DNA of 9,289 nucleotides from an uncultured Clostridia bacterium (GTDB taxonomy: Bacteria > Bacillota > Clostridia > Christensenellales > Borkfalkiaceae), in the NCBI GenBank assembly GCA_905235765.1, contig CAJOMM010000021.1, positions 1 through 9,289 on the forward strand. Direction: 5' to 3'. Positions 6,747 to 9,289 of this stretch are shown piece after piece. The position numbers and the translations under genes are program-made. Every line of letters begins with the position of its first letter. The first letter of the stretch is position 1. The notes under the pieces are model-generated. The model searched no databases, was not told the origin of the DNA, and was given only the letters and a program-made list of their open reading frames with translations.

Positions 6747-8764
6747 TGCCAAGACCTATGCCTCCGAGAAGCAGTAAAGCCGGCACGCGCCAAAAAGCAA
6801 AAAAAGGCACACTTAAAAGACTGCTTTCCATGCTTTTTAAGCAGAATAAAAAATTAATGATTGTTATTATAGCGTGCATAATTCTGGCAGCTATAACAGG
6901 CGTTTCATCTTCTCTGTTCCTTAAAAACCTTTTAAACGTCATCAACGAGGGATTAGGCTATATTAAGCCCGTATCCGAGGGCGGAAAAGGACTTACGGGA
7001 AGCCAGGCTTTAGACGAGGTTATCCCCTCTCTTATAACCATATTCGTGGCGATGGGAGTCGTGTACCTTATCCAGGTTTTAAGCGCGTTCGTCTACACAC
7101 GGCTCGGCGCAATCTTAACGCAAAGATTTTTGCACCAGACGAGAACGAGCGTGTTTAACAAAATGCAGTCTTTGCCAATAAAGTATTTCGACACTCATAA
7201 AACCGGAGACATAATGTCTGTCTACACGAACGACACCGACGCTCTCCGCCAATTAGTCTCTCAAAGCTTGCCCTCACTTCTGTCCGCAAGCATAAGCGTT
7301 ATTACCCTGCTCGTACTGATGTTCTCTTACAGTATATGGCTGTCTTTAGTCATATTCGCAGGCGTGTTCGTTATGTTTAAAGTTACGAAGACGATCGGCG
7401 GTAAGAGCGCGAATTATTTCATGAAACAACAGGCGGCTTTGGGTAAGGAAGAAGGCTTCATCGAAGAAATGATGCAGGGCGGAAAAGTCATAAAGGTCTT
7501 TTGCCACGAAGAAGAATCCAAAAAGGATTTCGACGAAAAGAACGAAGAACTTTGCAAGATGGCGACAAAAGCCAACACTTTTGCCAATATTCTTATGCCG
7601 ATTATGGGCAATATAGGAAATATTCTATATATATTCGTTGCTTTCGTGGGAGGTCTTCTCGTAACCTTTAAAATCCCCAACCTTACCCTATCCGGCTTCG
7701 TAAGAGATACCGTTGACGAAAGCGGTGTGGTAACCAGCGCGACAACGGCGTTTATTATAACGATAATGGCTTTCTTGCCGGTTAGTCGACAGTTTACATC
7801 CAACATATCTCAATCTTCGCAGCAGATAAACTCCATTGTTCTGGGTCTCGCCGGCGCGTCGAGAATATTAGACGTTCTGGACGAAACTCCTGAATCGGAC
7901 AACGGTTACGTTACTTTGGTTCGCTGCAGAATAGCAGACGACGGAACTATTACCGAGTGTGAAGAACGTACCGGACATTGGGCGTGGAAACATCCGCATA
8001 AAGCGGACGGCACAGTAACTTATACCGAATTGAAAGGCGATATACAAATGTTTAACGTAGACTTCGGATACGTGCCGGAAAAGATAGTTCTGCACGACGT
8101 TAGCCTTTATGCGCACCCCGGTCAGAAAGTCGCTTTCGTAGGCGCTACCGGCGCAGGAAAGACGACTATAACCAATCTTATAAACAGATTTTACGACATC
8201 GCGGACGGCAAAATCCGTTACGACGGTATAAATATCAATAAAATCAAAAAACCCGATTTAAGGCGCTCTTTGGGCATCGTCCTACAAGACACCAACCTGT
8301 TTACCGGAACCGTTATGGAAAACATCCGCTACGGCAGACTCTCGGCGAGCGACGAAGAATGTATCGCCGCGGCTAAACTCTCTTATGCCGACGACTTTAT
8401 TACCCGTCTTCCCGAAGGCTACAACACTATGCTGACCGCAGACGGCGGCAACCTTTCGCAAGGACAAAGACAACTGCTTTCGATTGCGCGCGCTGCCGTA
8501 AAAGACGCACCCGTTATGATTCTCGACGAAGCGACTTCTTCAATCGACACGAGAACCGAAGCGCTCGTTCAGAAAGGAACCGATAAACTTATGGAAGGCA
8601 GAACCGTGTTTATTATAGCGCACAGACTTTCGACCGTCCAGAATTCCAACGTTATTATGGTTCTCGAACTCGGTAAAATTATTGAAAGAGGAACGCACGA
8701 AGAATTGATAGCAAAACGTCAGAAATACTATCAGTTATACACTGGCGCGTTCGAGCTCGAATAA
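6746..8764 (+). CDS. ABC exporter half-transporter, subunit 2 (catalytic ATP-site subunit)
   Basis: A 672-residue partner with the same layout. The N-terminus is basic and proline-containing (residues 1-35), followed by membrane segments near 36-58, 93-117, 172-194, 196-214, 283-309 and 334-355. Polar loops after the first segment and at about 311-333 are probably extracellular. The ATPase domain has Walker A GATGAGKTT (466-474), Q-loop Q514, Walker B with D594 and catalytic E595, and switch H626, all intact. Its signature is LSQGQ (570-574), not LSGGQ. In a head-to-tail dimer, its Walker A/B/His pairs with the good signature of subunit 1 to form the active site; the altered signature faces the degenerate site. 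Residues about 382-430 form an extra linker with TGHWAWKHP between the domains. ATG 6746 overlaps the previous stop (TAATG), and TAA 8762-8764 overlaps the next ATG. Confidence 0.95.
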   Translation: MPRPMPPRSSKAGTRQKAKKGTLKRLLSMLFKQNKKLMIVIIACIILAAITGVSSSLFLKNLLNVINEGLGYIKPVSEGGKGLTGSQALDEVIPSLITIFVAMGVVYLIQVLSAFVYTRLGAILTQRFLHQTRTSVFNKMQSLPIKYFDTHKTGDIMSVYTNDTDALRQLVSQSLPSLLSASISVITLLVLMFSYSIWLSLVIFAGVFVMFKVTKTIGGKSANYFMKQQAALGKEEGFIEEMMQGGKVIKVFCHEEESKKDFDEKNEELCKMATKANTFANILMPIMGNIGNILYIFVAFVGGLLVTFKIPNLTLSGFVRDTVDESGVVTSATTAFIITIMAFLPVSRQFTSNISQSSQQINSIVLGLAGASRILDVLDETPESDNGYVTLVRCRIADDGTITECEERTGHWAWKHPHKADGTVTYTELKGDIQMFNVDFGYVPEKIVLHDVSLYAHPGQKVAFVGATGAGKTTITNLINRFYDIADGKIRYDGININKIKKPDLRRSLGIVLQDTNLFTGTVMENIRYGRLSASDEECIAAAKLSYADDFITRLPEGYNTMLTADGGNLSQGQRQLLSIARAAVKDAPVMILDEATSSIDTRTEALVQKGTDKLMEGRTVFIIAHRLSTVQNSNVIMVLELGKIIERGTHEELIAKRQKYYQLYTGAFELE

Positions 8765-8994
8765 TGCTTTGCGACCTTTGTCCCAACCGCTGCGGTATTG
8801 ACAGAAGTTCGAAAGTTGGGCGTTGCGGAGTCGGTGAAAAACCTATAATTGCAAAATATTATCTTCATAAATTCGAAGAACCGTGCATTTCCGGAGCAAA
8901 CGGCTCCGGCACGGTCTTTTTTTGCGGCTGTTCTTTAAGATGCGTCAGAACTACGAACTTTCAAGAGTCAAACGCGGCAAAGAAATTTCCGTGA
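8764..8994 (+). pseudogene. PflX-like radical SAM protein, N-terminal fragment ended by a frameshift
   Basis: The start matches the PflX family (COG1313, related to pyruvate formate-lyase activating enzyme; function not established). It has an N-terminal cysteine group (C3, C6, C10, C21: MLCDLCPNRCG...GRCG), then LHKFEEPCISG, GSGTVFF and CGCSLRCV. In the family this continues as CVFCQNYE, giving the CX3CX2C motif that holds the 4Fe-4S cluster for SAM cleavage. Here C56 and C60 are present but the third Cys is absent: after V61 the frame runs into 15 unrelated residues and stops at TGA 8992-8994. About 7 nt are missing relative to the motif. The ATG shares its A with the ABC stop (TAATG) and has no clear ribosome binding site, so translation probably depends on coupling. 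This is either a real inactivating deletion or a sequence/assembly error. Confidence 0.85.
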
Positions 8995-9289
8995 ACGAAT
9001 TGGCGGATATTATGAAAACGCTTGAAATAAGCGGCGCAACTAACGTAAACCTCGTTACCCCTACTCATTACGTTCATAAAATAAAAGAAGCCGTCGAAAT
9101 TTATAAGCCTAACGTTCCTATCGTCTATAACACGCACGGGTACGAAACCGAATACTCCTTAAATACGGCAAACTCTTTTTCAGACGTTTATCTTCCAGAT
9201 CTTAAATTTTACTCGCCCGACGTTTCCGAACGCTATACCGGGAAAAGAGATTACTTTAAAATTGCCTCCAATGCGATAAAGTTTATGGC
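8940..9289 (+). pseudogene. PflX-like radical SAM protein, C-terminal part in a shifted frame (runs off the window)
   Basis: The rest of the same gene continues in another frame, open from ATG 8940 to the right edge (116 codons). From 8946 it reads QNYELSRVKRGKEIS, then LVTPTHYVHKI, VYNTHGYE and DVYLPDLKFYSPD, all in the order expected for the PflX family core. The ATG at 8940 arises from the codons for R59-C60 and has no ribosome binding site, so it is unlikely to be a real start. Codon use matches the upstream part, so this is one broken gene rather than two. Family proteins are about 290 residues, so roughly a third lies beyond the window. The fragment alone lacks all cluster cysteines and would not be a working radical SAM enzyme. 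Confidence 0.85.

Noticed and set aside
7414..7806. A 130-codon minus-strand open frame opposite ABC subunit 2
   Set aside because: It is antisense to membrane-segment coding sequence; its hydrophobic product is the expected mirror of such codons.
8940..8994. Programmed ribosomal frameshift in the radical SAM gene
   Set aside because: No slippery heptamer or downstream structure is evident, and shifting frame would still leave out the third cluster cysteine.

Overview
The window looks like a housekeeping-gene region of a Bacillota genome, most likely Clostridia and probably an uncultured gut lineage. The evidence is the gene families and order, strong sigma-A-type promoters, AGGAGG-type ribosome binding sites, a SecA with the long NBD2 insert that I associate with Clostridia, and an ABC exporter pair of a clostridial type. 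The taxonomic placement is inference; no rRNA or other marker gene is present.

Left half (minus strand, read right to left): metK (4588-3416), comF (3415-2687) and secA (2642 to the left edge, cut inside its C-terminal zinc motif). The stop of metK directly abuts the start of comF, and secA follows comF after 44 nt, so the three could form one transcript. They encode S-adenosylmethionine synthetase, a ComF-type phosphoribosyltransferase-like protein, and the Sec translocase motor. A near-consensus promoter sits about 30 nt upstream of metK and leaves a leader too short for a SAM riboswitch.

Centre (4589-4853): a 265-nt divergent intergenic region holding the metK promoter (minus strand), an AT-rich stretch with a weak inverted repeat, and a TTGACT-17-TATAAT promoter (plus strand) driving the right-hand genes.

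Right half (plus strand): two half-transporter genes (4854-6746 and 6746-8764) that together make a heterodimeric ABC exporter with one degenerate and one consensus ATP site. They are followed, again with a TAATG stop-start overlap, by a PflX-like (pyruvate formate-lyase activase-related) radical SAM gene. That gene is broken in this sequence: relative to the family motif about 7 nt are missing at the iron-sulfur cluster site, which removes the third cluster cysteine and shifts the frame.

I saw no tRNA, rRNA, CRISPR array, insertion sequence or phage gene. I do not see a new defence or mobile system. The items most worth a second look are the broken radical SAM gene, the unusual linker in the second ABC subunit, and the three-gene coupling.
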